Shown: piece by piece, positions 1-7,675 of the stretch | Layout of the letters: the number at the start of each line of letters is the position of its first letter | Numbering within the stretch: position 1 is the stretch's first letter | Assembly: GCA_037446725.1 (NCBI GenBank) | Contig: JBBIIC010000028.1 | Span: 1-24,142 of the forward strand | Length of the DNA: 24,142 bases | Direction of reading: 5' to 3' | Source of the DNA: JBBIIC01 sp037446725 | GTDB lineage: Bacteria; Actinomycetota; Coriobacteriia; Anaerosomatales; SLCP01 | Made by a program: the position numbers and the translations under genes | Notes under the pieces: model-generated | What the model saw: only the letters and a program-made list of their open reading frames with translations | Told to the model about the DNA's origin: nothing | Database searches by the model: none

Positions 1-87
1 GGGTCCTGGTGGGCCCCGCGGTCTTCAAAACCGTAGTGGGGCGTGAAGAGCGTCCTGGGTGTGTTCGATTCGCACGCGCCTCCGCCA
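1..87 (+). tRNA. selC: tRNA-Sec (selenocysteine), 5' end cut off by window
   Basis: The anticodon loop CTTCAAA (23-29) carries TCA, which reads UGA. The fold has the tRNA-Sec hallmarks: a 6-bp D stem (1-6 with 11-16) closing a 4-nt D loop, a 5-bp anticodon stem (18-22/30-34), a long extra arm with a 6-bp stem (38-43/51-56), a 5-bp T stem (59-63/71-75) around TTCGATT, and an 8-nt 3' acceptor strand (76-83) followed by G and an encoded CCA (85-87). About 10 nt (the 5' acceptor strand and linker) must lie before position 1. It inserts selenocysteine at recoded UGA codons, so the host makes selenoproteins. This fits the formate-dehydrogenase cofactor operon later in the window. SelA, SelB and SelD are not in view. 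Confidence 0.95.
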
Positions 88-97
88 TAGCGTGCAA

Positions 98-131
98 GCA
101 GCGGGAACTCCGAGAATGGGGTTCCCGCTGC
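98..131 (+). terminator. Strong hairpin just after tRNA-Sec, terminator-like
   Basis: A perfect 11-bp inverted repeat (98-108 with 121-131, GCAGCGGGAAC / GTTCCCGCTGC) encloses a 12-nt loop and starts 10 nt after the tRNA CCA end. No T-run follows, so it is not a textbook intrinsic terminator. It could still act as a terminator or as a 3' processing or stability element for the tRNA precursor. Confidence 0.5.
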
Positions 132-206
132 GCATGCCGGAGCGGGCACACCCGGTGTGGGACAATGGCCGGAGGAGTCACGCCGCCGATCGGAGGTTTG
201 AGGTCA

Positions 207-719
207 GTGTTGCGTCTCGCGCAGTACCTGTGGGCGCTACCCTACACGCTGATCGGCTCGCTCTTCACCCCGTTAGTGCTCGCCACGGGAGGTCGCGCCC
301 ACGTTCTTGACGGCGTGCTCGAACTCTACGGCCCGCTGCCGGAGTTCTGGCTGCGGCGGGTGGCACTCGTGCCGAACGCAGCAGCCATCACCATCGGCCA
401 CGTCGTGCTCGCGCGCGACCGCGACGCCCTCGAGTTCACGCGTGCCCACGAGCGGGCACACGTCCGCCAGTACGAGAAGTGGGGGCTTGCCTTCATTCCG
501 GCCTATGTGGCAGCGGGTGCGTGGGCGCTTGCAGCAGGCGACGGCGCGTACCGGGGCAACTACTTCGAGCGTGAAGCCCGCCGCGAGGCCGCGCTCGAGC
601 GACACCCCGGTGCCGGCAGCGGGAGCCCCGACGCTTCAAAGCCGCTGGCGTCCGCCCGCAGGACGGCCCGCCGCCGCATGCGGCGGCTCGGCGGCCGCGC
701 AGTCATTCGGCGGCGCTGA
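207..719 (+). CDS. Uncharacterised membrane-associated protein with HExxH-like motif
   Basis: About 170 aa. The GTG at 207 is preferred because GGAGG lies at 192-196; an upstream in-frame ATG at 165 has no clear ribosome binding site. The first ~28 residues are hydrophobic and probably membrane-associated. Residues 81-85 read HERAH, a HExxH metal-site pattern, followed by QYEKWG, a second hydrophobic stretch (about 95-110) and FEREAR near residue 120. The spacing of HExxH to a downstream Glu resembles zinc metallopeptidases, but peptidase activity is only inferred. The Arg-rich tail looks poorly conserved. The stop overlaps by 17 bp the 3' end of the convergent gene at 703-1224. I do not recognise a named family. 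Confidence 0.6.
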   Translation: MLRLAQYLWALPYTLIGSLFTPLVLATGGRAHVLDGVLELYGPLPEFWLRRVALVPNAAAITIGHVVLARDRDALEFTRAHERAHVRQYEKWGLAFIPAYVAAGAWALAAGDGAYRGNYFEREARREAALERHPGAGSGSPDASKPLASARRTARRRMRRLGGRAVIRRR

Positions 720-1224
720 GCGTCACTCCGCGCAACTCCACGGCCGCGTCTCGCGGCAGGATGGTGAGCACGAACGGGCCGCGCACCACGTCGTTGGCCT
801 CGATCGCCGAGACCATGCCATCGGTCGCGTTCAGTCGCGCCCAGTAGCCGAGCTCGCCGGTCACCTCGCCCCGGTAGGTGCCTGCTTCGATGTCCTTGCC
901 GACGAGGTAGATACCCTCGGTGAAGACGCCGTCGGCCGGTGGCGTCGCCGGAGGAGCGCCCGGGCTCGTCTCCTGCGTCTGCAAGAAGAGCATCCAGGTG
1001 CGCTCCTGCAGCTTCTCATGGGCCTGCGCGAGCTGGCTGAGTCCCTGGCGGGCAGCGTACGCGTCGGCTTGAGCGTCGCGCGCGTGTGAGAGCGCGAGCG
1101 AGTAGCCGGCCACCACGCCGGCGAGCCCGATCATCGCGGCTGCGACGAGTGTGACCGTTCGCCGCCGCCCGGTCGCGTCGTTGCGACTCGCGGCCTGGTC
1201 AGGCGCTGACCCGTCTGCGGACAT
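703..1224 (-). CDS. Uncharacterised single-pass membrane protein with C-terminal secreted domain
   Basis: 173 aa from ATG at 1224, preceded on the minus strand by GGAGG at 6-nt spacing. Layout: a polar cytoplasmic N-terminus (1-22), one membrane helix (about 24-45), a helical and possibly coiled-coil segment (about 48-85), an Ala/Pro-rich linker (88-98), then a C-terminal beta-rich domain (100-173) containing EGIYLVGKDIEAGTY and a YWARL motif. A pattern of the type 'VGxDIxxGTY ... YWARL' recurs in secreted actinobacterial proteins of unknown function. The domain should face outside the cell. The gene is divergent from the membrane protein at 1298, with which it shares a 73-bp promoter region. 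Function unknown. Confidence 0.7.
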   Translation of the reverse strand: MSADGSAPDQAASRNDATGRRRTVTLVAAAMIGLAGVVAGYSLALSHARDAQADAYAARQGLSQLAQAHEKLQERTWMLFLQTQETSPGAPPATPPADGVFTEGIYLVGKDIEAGTYRGEVTGELGYWARLNATDGMVSAIEANDVVRGPFVLTILPRDAAVELRGVTLSAAE

Positions 1225-1297
1225 GCGAACCTCCGTTCGGCGCATACAGGGAGCGCACAACCGTATACTAGCAGCGGCCGGCACCAGGGAGGCAGTG

Positions 1298-1816
1298 ATG
1301 AGCGCGCGCGTTTCGCGACACGGACGAGACAGGACCCTGCTCATCATCGCCGCTGTCGTCGCGGTGCTGCTTATCGCCGGCATCGCTGTTTCGAACTACA
1401 GCGTCGAGCTCGGGTTGGCCAGCCCATCGCCCGGCGCCGTTCGCGCCGTGGCGACCGTGGCCGAGATCGAGCTGACCCTCGCACAGACCGGCGACTTCCG
1501 CGCGTTCAGCGAAGCGCTCTACTCGGGGCTGGCGGCTCACCGCAGGCTCGCGGTCAACAATCCGGCCGACGGCCGGGTGGACGCTGCGCTCGGCAAGGCG
1601 CTCGACTGCTACTCGACGTTGCGCCAGTCGTGGCAAGCCGAGCTGGAAGGGGAGTGGGACCCGGCGACGCACGGCGACCCGGCGTACTGGCGGGCCTTTC
1701 ACCCGTCGGTCGAGCTCGCGACGGAGTACCCGCTCACCGCCGAGCAGCTGCGTGAGGAGCTGCGCGGCGAGGCGCTCGTGCACGTCGCCGCTGCGCTGAC
1801 GGTCGTCGAGCGGTAG
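1298..1816 (+). CDS. Uncharacterised membrane-anchored extracytoplasmic protein
   Basis: 172 aa. ATG at 1298 follows AGGGAGG at good spacing. A short basic N-terminus (1-12) is followed by one hydrophobic helix (about 13-32), an uncleaved signal anchor, so the remaining ~140 residues should be outside the membrane. That part is alpha-helical in character, rich in Ala, Leu and Glu, and contains a single Cys. No enzymatic motif is visible and I do not recognise the family. A TATACT hexamer at 1264-1269 could be its -10 box, but I see no convincing -35 partner. It runs convergently into the photolyase gene, with only 22 bp between stops. Confidence 0.65.
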   Translation: MSARVSRHGRDRTLLIIAAVVAVLLIAGIAVSNYSVELGLASPSPGAVRAVATVAEIELTLAQTGDFRAFSEALYSGLAAHRRLAVNNPADGRVDAALGKALDCYSTLRQSWQAELEGEWDPATHGDPAYWRAFHPSVELATEYPLTAEQLREELRGEALVHVAAALTVVER

Positions 1817-1838
1817 AGCCCGCGCCCCAGCGCGGCCC

Positions 1839-3167
1839 TCAGCCCCGGATCGCCGCATACGCCGCGAGCGCCCGCTCGCGCGCCTCGCGGTGGTCGATAA
1901 TCGGTTCGGGGTAGCCTCCGCGATCCTTCGCCTCCGCCAACTCCGGGACCCACCGCCGCACGTACGCGCCGTCGGGGTCGAACTTCGTCGCCTGCAGCCC
2001 CGGGTTGAAGATGCGGAAGTACGGCGCCGCGTCCGCCCCGCACCCCGCGACCCACTGCCAGTTGAAGACGTTTGAGGCCGCGTCGTGGTCGACGAGCGTC
2101 TCGGCGAAGTACCGCGCGCCCGTCTGCCATGGGATCAGCAGGTGCTTGGTGAGGAACGACGCCGCAACGAGCCGCACACGGTTGTGCATCCATCCCGTCT
2201 CGGCGAGTTGGCGCATCCCCGCATCCACGAGCGGGTAGCCGGTCCGCCCCTCGCCCCAGGCGGCGAACCCTTCTGCATCGTCGCGCCAGGGCATCGCGAC
2301 GAACTCGGCACGGAGCGGCGTGGTCAGCGTGTGCGGGTGGTGGTGGAGCACGTGTGCCGCGAACTCCCGCCAGGCGAGCTGGCGCACGAACGGGCGGGTG
2401 GCCCCGGCGGGCAGTCCGCTCGCTTCGACGGCCGCTACGATGCGTCGCGGCGAGATCTCGCCGAACGCGAGGTGCGGCGAGAGTCGGGAAGTGCCGTCGA
2501 GCGCGGGGAGGTCGCGATGCTCGTCGTAGGCTTCGAGCGCGTCGTCCACGAACTGCGCGAGGCGAACCTTCGCGCCCGCCTCACCCGGCGTCCACCAGGA
2601 CGTGGGGTCTGGCGCGCCGGCGCGCCGGTCGGGCAGCGGGTCGGAGGGAGCGATGGACTCCGGTCCCGGTATCCGCTCGGGGGCCTCGGCGGGCCCGGCA
2701 GGCAGCCCCGCCTGCTCCCATGCCCGGAAGTACGGAGTGAACACGCGATAGGGGGCGCCCGCACCGGTCGCCAACCCGTCCGGCGGTACCAGCAGAGAGC
2801 CCTCGCTCACCACCAGCCGCACGCCTGCTGCCTCGAGGGCCGTGGCGACCACGCGCTCCTCGGCGAGGCCGGCCGGCGTCCAGATACGCGAGCAGTGTAC
2901 TGAGCGGGTCCCGTGCTCGCGGGCGAACGCGACGAGCGCCTCGGCGGCTGCTCCCGTGCGCACGGTGAGCGCCGCGCCTCGCTCGCGCAGGTCGGTGTCG
3001 AGCGCCCGGAGCGAGTGTGCGAGCCAGTGAGCTTCGCCGTGTCCGGTCGAGCGCGGCGTCACCCACAGAGGGGCAACCGTCTCGGCCGCAGCGAGCGCTC
3101 CGGCGAGCGCGTCGTTGTCTGCAAGGCGCAGATCGCGCCGGAACCACAGGATCGCGCTCGTCCCCAC
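1839..3167 (-). CDS. phrB: Deoxyribodipyrimidine photolyase, class I
   Basis: 442 aa. GTG at 3167 is chosen because GGAAGGAGG sits directly upstream on the minus strand; the reading frame stays open further upstream, but without family sequence. It repairs UV-induced cyclobutane pyrimidine dimers using light and reduced FAD. The N-terminal antenna (Rossmann) domain opens with ILWFRRDLRLADN. The FAD-binding helical domain shows TSRLSPHLAFGEISPR, then GYPLVDAGMRQL, GWMHNRVRL and WQWVAGCGADAAPYFRIFNP, all cryptochrome/photolyase signatures. Length is normal for bacterial CPD photolyases. Its presence suggests the host sees sunlight at least at times. It is divergent from the DUF523 gene. A member of the cryptochrome branch cannot be fully excluded. 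Confidence 0.95.
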   Translation of the reverse strand: MGTSAILWFRRDLRLADNDALAGALAAAETVAPLWVTPRSTGHGEAHWLAHSLRALDTDLRERGAALTVRTGAAAEALVAFAREHGTRSVHCSRIWTPAGLAEERVVATALEAAGVRLVVSEGSLLVPPDGLATGAGAPYRVFTPYFRAWEQAGLPAGPAEAPERIPGPESIAPSDPLPDRRAGAPDPTSWWTPGEAGAKVRLAQFVDDALEAYDEHRDLPALDGTSRLSPHLAFGEISPRRIVAAVEASGLPAGATRPFVRQLAWREFAAHVLHHHPHTLTTPLRAEFVAMPWRDDAEGFAAWGEGRTGYPLVDAGMRQLAETGWMHNRVRLVAASFLTKHLLIPWQTGARYFAETLVDHDAASNVFNWQWVAGCGADAAPYFRIFNPGLQATKFDPDGAYVRRWVPELAEAKDRGGYPEPIIDHREARERALAAYAAIRG

Positions 3168-3291
3168 CCGGCCTCCTTCCGCGTCACCCGGATTGTTCCC
3201 GACCGGCTCGCAGGCGAACACGGCGCCCGCGAGCGGGTACACTCTGGGAAGCGGAAGGCCGCGCGCGCGGCGTTGCGACATCGAAGGGGGA

Positions 3292-3346
3292 GACGCGTGG
3301 CAGAACTCATCACCCACACCGTGCCCATCGGCATCAGCGCGTGCGT
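3292..3346. repeat. 55-bp contig-end duplication, left copy
   Basis: These 55 bases are identical to 3447-3501 on the far side of the N block. The copy includes the probable true GTG start (3297-3299) of the DUF523 gene, and the Shine-Dalgarno AAGGGGGAG lies just before it (about 3283-3291). An exact match ending at the N block on each side is what is left when overlapping contig ends are scaffolded without merging. Confidence 0.9.
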
Positions 3347-3446
3347 NNNNNNNNNNNNNNNNNNNNNNNNNNNNNNNNNNNNNNNNNNNNNNNNNNNNNN
3401 NNNNNNNNNNNNNNNNNNNNNNNNNNNNNNNNNNNNNNNNNNNNNN
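3347..3446. other. Scaffold gap of 100 N
   Basis: Exactly 100 N, the usual placeholder for a gap of unknown size. Because both flanks carry the same 55 bp, the real gap is probably negative: the two contigs overlap. Open reading frames drawn through the N block, such as a long minus-strand frame, are spurious. Confidence 0.97.
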
Positions 3447-3501
3447 GACGCGTGGCAGAACTCATCACCCACACCGTGCCCATCGGCATCAGCGCGTGCG
3501 T
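3447..3501. repeat. 55-bp contig-end duplication, right copy
   Basis: Exact copy of 3292-3346. The coding sequence continues from this copy without interruption into the DUF523 gene, whereas the left copy has the proper ribosome binding site. Merging the two copies restores one complete gene. Confidence 0.9.
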
Positions 3502-4435
3502 GTACAAGTGCCCGGTCCGCTACAACGGCAAGTCGTTCGACGCGCTCGCTACGCTCGGCCGCGAGCGCTCGGACTTCGCCTTCACGCCGGTGTGTCCCGA
3601 ATGCATGGCCGGACTCGGCGTGCCGAGGACGCCGATCCACCTCACCGGCCCCGGTCAGGACGTGCTCGCGGGCACGGCGCGCGTGCGCGACCGGCGAGGG
3701 CGCGACGTGACCGAGGCGCTCGTCGAGGGGAGCCGTACGTGCCTCGCCGCGCTCGAGCGGGCGGGTGTGCGCGCGATGATCGTCAAGGAGGCCTCGCCGT
3801 CGTGCGGAGTCTACAAGGCGCGCGTCGGCAAGAAGCGCACCGAGCAGATCGAGGGCTCCGGCGTGTTCGGCGCAATGCTGCTGGATACCGGGTGGTTCCT
3901 CATCCCCGACTCGGCACTCACCAACCCGCTGTTGTGGTGGGACTGGCGGCGCAGGTTGCACGCGTGGCTCTGGCTCGCCGACCGGGAGATCGTCCGTGCG
4001 AAGGACCTCTACGACGCGTGGCACGTCGTGAAGTTCGTGCTCCAGGAGACGAGCCGCCCCTTCGCCGACGCGATGGGCCGCGAGCTCGCCGCGCTGCCGA
4101 AGAACCCACCCGTGGCCGCGCTCGAGGACGCACGCGCCCGGATGCTCGACGCGCTGCGCACGCCGTCGACCCGGCCGCGCATCCGCCAGGCCCTCTGGAA
4201 GACCTACGTCAACGCCAAGAAGCACGGGAAGCTCGAAGGCGTGGAACTGCATGACCTCACCGTCAACTCGCCGGAGGTGACCGAGAACCTCATGGCCATC
4301 GTCAAGGAACTCACCACGCTCGAGCGGGTGAGCTTCGAGAACGACCTGCTCTTCGGAACGAGCCCGGTCATCCATCGGGACGCGCGCCGCGTGAAGGCAC
4401 GCGATGCCGCGCCCGCACAGCCGAAGGAGGAGTGA
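3452..4435 (+). CDS. DUF523-DUF1722 protein (TudS-like desulfurase fused to YbgA domain)
   Basis: 327 aa from GTG at 3452; the native start is probably the same codon in the left copy (3297), where AAGGGGGAG provides the binding site. The N-terminal DUF523 domain (about 1-150) has conserved cysteines in ISACVYKCPVRYNGK (C16), TPVCPEC (C48) and KEASPSCGVY (C118). In the characterised TudS thiouracil desulfurase, three such cysteines hold a [4Fe-4S] cluster. The C-terminal DUF1722 (YbgA) domain spans about 190-310. Such fusions are common in bacteria, but their physiological substrate is not settled; desulfuration of thiolated nucleobases is the best guess. The next gene starts 3 bp after the stop and is probably co-transcribed. 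Confidence 0.9.
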   Translation: MAELITHTVPIGISACVYKCPVRYNGKSFDALATLGRERSDFAFTPVCPECMAGLGVPRTPIHLTGPGQDVLAGTARVRDRRGRDVTEALVEGSRTCLAALERAGVRAMIVKEASPSCGVYKARVGKKRTEQIEGSGVFGAMLLDTGWFLIPDSALTNPLLWWDWRRRLHAWLWLADREIVRAKDLYDAWHVVKFVLQETSRPFADAMGRELAALPKNPPVAALEDARARMLDALRTPSTRPRIRQALWKTYVNAKKHGKLEGVELHDLTVNSPEVTENLMAIVKELTTLERVSFENDLLFGTSPVIHRDARRVKARDAAPAQPKEE

Positions 4436-4438
4436 GAC

Positions 4439-4948
4439 GTGGACGCGCTCGAAGCCATCATGTCTCGCCGCAGCATCCGCCGGTACACCGGTGAGCCGGC
4501 GAGCCCCGAGCAGATCGAGACGATTCTCCGGGCCGCGATGGCCGCGCCCTCGGCCAACAACCAGCAGCCTTGGCGCTTCGTCGTGATCACCGAGTCCGAG
4601 ACGTTGGCCGCCGCGGCGGCGACGAGCCCGTACGCGCGCATGCTCGCGGATGCGGCGTTCGGCATCGTCGTGTGCGGGGAGACTGAGGGCCTCAAGAGCC
4701 CCGGCATGTGGCAGCAGGACTGCGCCGCGGCCGTCGAGAACGCGCTGCTTGCCGCGCACGCGCTCGGGCTCGGGGGCGTGTGGCTCGGCTACTACCCGAA
4801 GATGGAGCGGGTCGGGCCACTCAAGGAGCTGCTCGGCATCCCCGAGACGGTCGAGCCGATGGCGATCCTCTCGTTCGGGCATCCCGCCGAGGAGAAGCCG
4901 CCGGCCGAGCGCTACGACCCGGCCTTCGTCCATCACGGACGCTGGTAG
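4439..4948 (+). CDS. Nitroreductase family FMN oxidoreductase
   Basis: 169 aa, GTG start; AAGGAGGAG inside the end of the preceding gene is the binding site. The fold is recognisable from SRRSIRRYTG (residues 9-18) and PSANNQQPWRF (37-47), which bind FMN phosphate and ring, and from the central GLGGVWLGYYP and C-terminal ILSFGHPAEEK segments. Small size (about 170 aa) places it with the short nitroreductases typical of anaerobes. These reduce nitro or quinone-like compounds with NAD(P)H. The real substrate is unknown. Its tight position between the DUF523 gene and a FetAB transporter suggests co-expression, not a shared pathway. Confidence 0.9.
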   Translation: MDALEAIMSRRSIRRYTGEPASPEQIETILRAAMAAPSANNQQPWRFVVITESETLAAAAATSPYARMLADAAFGIVVCGETEGLKSPGMWQQDCAAAVENALLAAHALGLGGVWLGYYPKMERVGPLKELLGIPETVEPMAILSFGHPAEEKPPAERYDPAFVHHGRW

Positions 4949-4954
4949 GACCGC

Positions 4955-5620
4955 GTGCAGCTTCTGGCCGAGGGTCTCAGGTACGCAGCGCATGGCGACG
5001 CCGGCCCGCACGCGGTGCTGGACGGCGTCTCGCTTGCGCTGGCGGCCGGCGAGATCGTGGAGGTGCGCGGGCCGTCGGGCGCGGGCAAGACGACGCTGCT
5101 GCGCGCGCTCGCCCGGCTGCTTCCCGATGTCGACGGCTCGCTCTCGCTCGGCGGCCGGCCGGCCTCCGGGTTCGCCCCGGCCGAGTGGCGCCGCCACGTG
5201 ACGCTGCTTCCCCAGACCACCGCGCTGGCTCCCGGCTCGGTGCGCGAGAACCTCGTGCTCCCCTGGACGCTCAAGGTGCGCGCTGAGGACGCCCCGCCGA
5301 GCGATGGCACGCTGGAGGAGGCGCTTCGCGACGTCGGCCTCGGCGACATCGCGCTCACGCGCGATGCCTCGCGGCTCTCGGTGGGCCAGGCGGCGCGCAT
5401 CGCGCTGCTGCGGGTGGTGCTGGCCGCGCCTGAGGTGCTACTCCTCGACGAGCCGGACGCCAACCTCGACGAGGAGAGCGCGGAACAGGTGGCCGCGATC
5501 ACCGAGCGGTTCGCGGCGGACGGCGGCGCCGTCATCCGCGTGCGTCATCAGCGGACGTCGGCCTCGGCCACGCGCGCCCTACGCCTCGCGGGCGGGCACC
5601 TGACGGAGGTTGAGGCGTGA
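4955..5620 (+). CDS. fetA: ABC transporter ATP-binding protein, FetA-like
   Basis: 221 aa, GTG start 6 bp after the nitroreductase stop. Walker A GPSGAGKTT at 39-47; Q-loop in LLPQTTALAPGSVRENL; signature RLSVGQAARIALLR, with Val in place of the second Gly of LSGGQ; Walker B LLLDEPDANLD. A His in the RVRHQRTS region would be the switch residue. Short single-domain ATPases of this type (YbbL/FetA) pair with the FetB permease, encoded immediately downstream with a 4-bp GTGA overlap. The E. coli FetAB pair has been linked to iron export and oxidative stress resistance. The assignment rests mainly on the partner gene. Confidence 0.85.
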   Translation: MQLLAEGLRYAAHGDAGPHAVLDGVSLALAAGEIVEVRGPSGAGKTTLLRALARLLPDVDGSLSLGGRPASGFAPAEWRRHVTLLPQTTALAPGSVRENLVLPWTLKVRAEDAPPSDGTLEEALRDVGLGDIALTRDASRLSVGQAARIALLRVVLAAPEVLLLDEPDANLDEESAEQVAAITERFAADGGAVIRVRHQRTSASATRALRLAGGHLTEVEA

Positions 5621-6420
5621 ACGAGCTCGCGGGCGGCGTGATCGAGATCGGCTGGCCGCAGCTGCTGCTGTCGACCGGCTTCATCGTGATCGTGGGCGTG
5701 CTGTCGCTGCGGCTTTCGCTCGGGCTCGAGAAGGACCTCGCCATTGCGACGGCACGTACCTACCTGCAGCTCGCGGCCCTCGGCCTCGTGCTGCGCTGGG
5801 TCTTCGGCGTCGACAGCCCGTGGCTCGTACTCGGTATCCTCGTGGTGATGATGGCCGCCGCCGCGCAGACCATCGTCAAGCGCGCGCCGGACGCGCCGCC
5901 GGGCATCCTCGGCAGCTCGATGCTCACCATGCTGCTCACCGGCTTCACCGTGACGTTCGCGGTCACCGGTATCATCATCCAGGTCGAGCCCTGGTACCGG
6001 GCTCAGTACGTCATCCCGATTGCGGGCATGGTGCTCGGCAACTCGATGAACGGCATCGCGCTCTCGCTCGAGCGCACCTTCGCCGATCTCGATGCCCGGG
6101 CCGGCCAGGTGCTCACGCTCACCGCGCTCGGCGCGAGCCCGTGGGAGGCTGCGGGGGATTCGGTGCGCGTCGCCATCCGGGCGGGCCTCATCCCGACCGT
6201 CAACGCGATGGCTGCGGCAGGCATCGTCTTCATCCCCGGCATGATGACCGGCCAGGTGCTCGCCGGGGCCGACCCGCTCGAGGCGTCGTACTACCAGATC
6301 GTCGTTATGCTCATGGTGTCCGCGGCGACTGCGCTGGGCTCGGTGCTCGCGGTGCTGCTCGCGTTTCGCAAGCGCTTCACGGCGGACGGCGTCTACCTCG
6401 AGAAGGGATACCGCCGCTGA
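5617..6420 (+). CDS. fetB: FetB-type (UPF0014) ABC transporter permease
   Basis: 267 aa; the GTG overlaps the fetA stop. About seven hydrophobic helices are evident. The loop ATARTYLQLAALGLVLRWVF, the segment GMVLGNSMNGIALSLER, and TALGASPWEAAGDSVRVAIRAGLIPTVN followed by GIVFIPGMMTGQVLAGADP are the hallmarks of the FetB/YbbM (UPF0014) family. Length is typical. The protein is expected to form an inner-membrane complex with FetA. Substrate is not proven here: iron efflux is known for the E. coli system, and other metals are possible. Confidence 0.9.
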   Translation: MNELAGGVIEIGWPQLLLSTGFIVIVGVLSLRLSLGLEKDLAIATARTYLQLAALGLVLRWVFGVDSPWLVLGILVVMMAAAAQTIVKRAPDAPPGILGSSMLTMLLTGFTVTFAVTGIIIQVEPWYRAQYVIPIAGMVLGNSMNGIALSLERTFADLDARAGQVLTLTALGASPWEAAGDSVRVAIRAGLIPTVNAMAAAGIVFIPGMMTGQVLAGADPLEASYYQIVVMLMVSAATALGSVLAVLLAFRKRFTADGVYLEKGYRR

Positions 6421-6438
6421 CGTTGGGGCGCCCCGACG
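6421..6438. other. 18-bp palindrome right after fetB
   Basis: CGTTGGGGCGCCCCGACG pairs with itself across all nine positions (one G-T wobble), immediately following the fetB stop. It could act as a weak transcript-end hairpin, although no T-tract follows, or as a protein site near the promoter of the next gene. Confidence 0.3.
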
Positions 6439-6465
6439 CCGCCGGCAGCACCCACCGCTTCGCTG

Positions 6466-6494
6466 TTGCCCGAGCACAGGTGTCTCCGTAAGAT
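6466..6494 (+). promoter_or_regulatory. Putative sigma-70-type promoter for prenyl synthase
   Basis: TTGCCC (6466-6471) and TAAGAT (6489-6494) are separated by exactly 17 nt. Each matches the housekeeping consensus at 4 of 6 positions. It predicts a start near 6501 and a leader of about 75 nt. In that leader CCTCGG (6535-6540) can pair with CCGAGG (6565-6570), which abuts the ribosome binding site GGAGA. Confidence 0.5.
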
Positions 6495-6576
6495 GTGACC
6501 TGCAACGCCCGGCCTGTGAGCCATACCCCCGGAGCCTCGGGCGGGCGGTCCCACCCGTCGGGCGCCGAGGAGACCG

Positions 6577-7584
6577 ATGACCGGGTTCGAGCTCTATCTC
6601 AAGCGAAACTCCAGGAAGTTCGACGCCTATCTGGCGGGCTTCTTCTCCGACGGCTCCCACCCGGACATGCGGCGGTATCTCTACGGTCCGGTCGCCGAGT
6701 TCACCGCCAACGCCGGTAAGCGCCACCGCCCGCTCATCTGCCTGCTCGCTTGCGAGGCGGTCGGCGGCGATCCGGAGCGCGCCAAGCCCTCGGCGGCCGC
6801 CATCGAGCACTTCCACACGGCGGCGCTCATCCACGACGACATCGAGGACTCCTCGCTCACCCGCCGCGACGAGCCGTGCATGCACGTGCGCGAAGGGGAT
6901 GGCATCGCCATAAACGCGGGTGACCTCGCGCTCTCGCTCGTGTGCGGCACCGTCGTGCACGACGAAGGCCTCGACGACCGCACCAAGCTGCGCGTGCTTG
7001 CCGAACTTGTCGACATGACGACGCGCACCATCGAGGGGCAGGCGCTCGATATCGGATGGGCGCGCGACGACCGCTTCGACCTGTCGGTCGAGGACTACCT
7101 GCTGATGGCCCGCCACAAGACCGCTTTCTACTCGGGCGCGGTCCCGCTCGCGGTCGGCGCCATCGTCGGGGGCGGAACCGACGAGCAGATCGAGGCGCTG
7201 CGCGAGTTCGGGATGGCGGCCGGGCTTGCGTTCCAGATCCAGGACGACGTGCTGAACCTCACCGGTACCAGGGAGTCCACGAAGAAGGACTTCCGCAGCG
7301 ACATCACCGAGGGCAAGCGCACGCTTGTCGCGATTCACGCGCTCGAGCACTCTGACCTGCGTGAGCGGCTGCTCGAGATCCTCTCGACGCGTGCGACCGA
7401 TCCCGCTGTGCTAGACGAGGCCGTGGCGATCATGGACGATGCCGGCTCGGTCGCCTACGCCAATGCGTACGCTCGCGACCTGATCCTGGATGCCAAGCGC
7501 TCTCTCGAGGCCGAGCTGCCCGACAGCAAGGCGCGCAAGCTGTTGTTGTCGATGGCCGACTTCTTCGTGAAGCGCAGCTCGTAG
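6577..7584 (+). CDS. Polyprenyl (geranylgeranyl-type) diphosphate synthase
   Basis: 335 aa; ATG follows GAGGAGA. It condenses isopentenyl diphosphate with an allylic diphosphate to make isoprenoid chains for quinones, carotenoids or lipid carriers. Visible landmarks: GKRHRP (47-52, diphosphate binding), first Asp-rich motif DDIED (87-91) followed by RRDEPCMH (97-104), and second motif QDDVLNL (222-228), where the final Asp of DDxxD is Asn. Two residues of the RRGxP block also differ from the commonest form. Chain length cannot be read reliably: His80 and Thr81 upstream of the first motif are small or medium residues, consistent with C15-C20 products or longer. It stands alone with its own promoter. 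Confidence 0.93.
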   Translation: MTGFELYLKRNSRKFDAYLAGFFSDGSHPDMRRYLYGPVAEFTANAGKRHRPLICLLACEAVGGDPERAKPSAAAIEHFHTAALIHDDIEDSSLTRRDEPCMHVREGDGIAINAGDLALSLVCGTVVHDEGLDDRTKLRVLAELVDMTTRTIEGQALDIGWARDDRFDLSVEDYLLMARHKTAFYSGAVPLAVGAIVGGGTDEQIEALREFGMAAGLAFQIQDDVLNLTGTRESTKKDFRSDITEGKRTLVAIHALEHSDLRERLLEILSTRATDPAVLDEAVAIMDDAGSVAYANAYARDLILDAKRSLEAELPDSKARKLLLSMADFFVKRSS

Positions 7585-7675
7585 TACGCGATACTGCTGC
7601 GGCGGCCCTCGCTGCGCCGCGCAACGGGTATGTTCTAACGAGTGACCAGCCACGGGACGTCGAAGGAGTACAACC

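Noticed and set aside
1225..1297. TATACT (1264-1269) as a full promoter for the gene at 1298
   Set aside because: The hexamer is good, but no -35 element lies at 16-19 nt spacing, so it was not listed as a promoter.
3258..3271. GCCGCGCGCGCGGC palindrome upstream of the DUF523 gene
   Set aside because: Alternating GC runs are common in this sequence and no promoter or terminator feature accompanies it.
3292..3501. A true direct repeat or insertion flanking a mobile element
   Set aside because: The repeat touches the N block exactly on both sides and keeps one gene in frame; scaffolded overlapping contig ends explain it better.
3059..5197. A 712-aa minus-strand frame passing through the N block
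   Set aside because: It reads through unknown bases and opposite the DUF523 and nitroreductase genes; an artefact of the gap and of GC bias.
5548..7350. A 600-aa minus-strand frame opposite fetB and the prenyl synthase
   Set aside because: His/Arg/Asp-rich shadow with no domain, opposite two well-supported genes.
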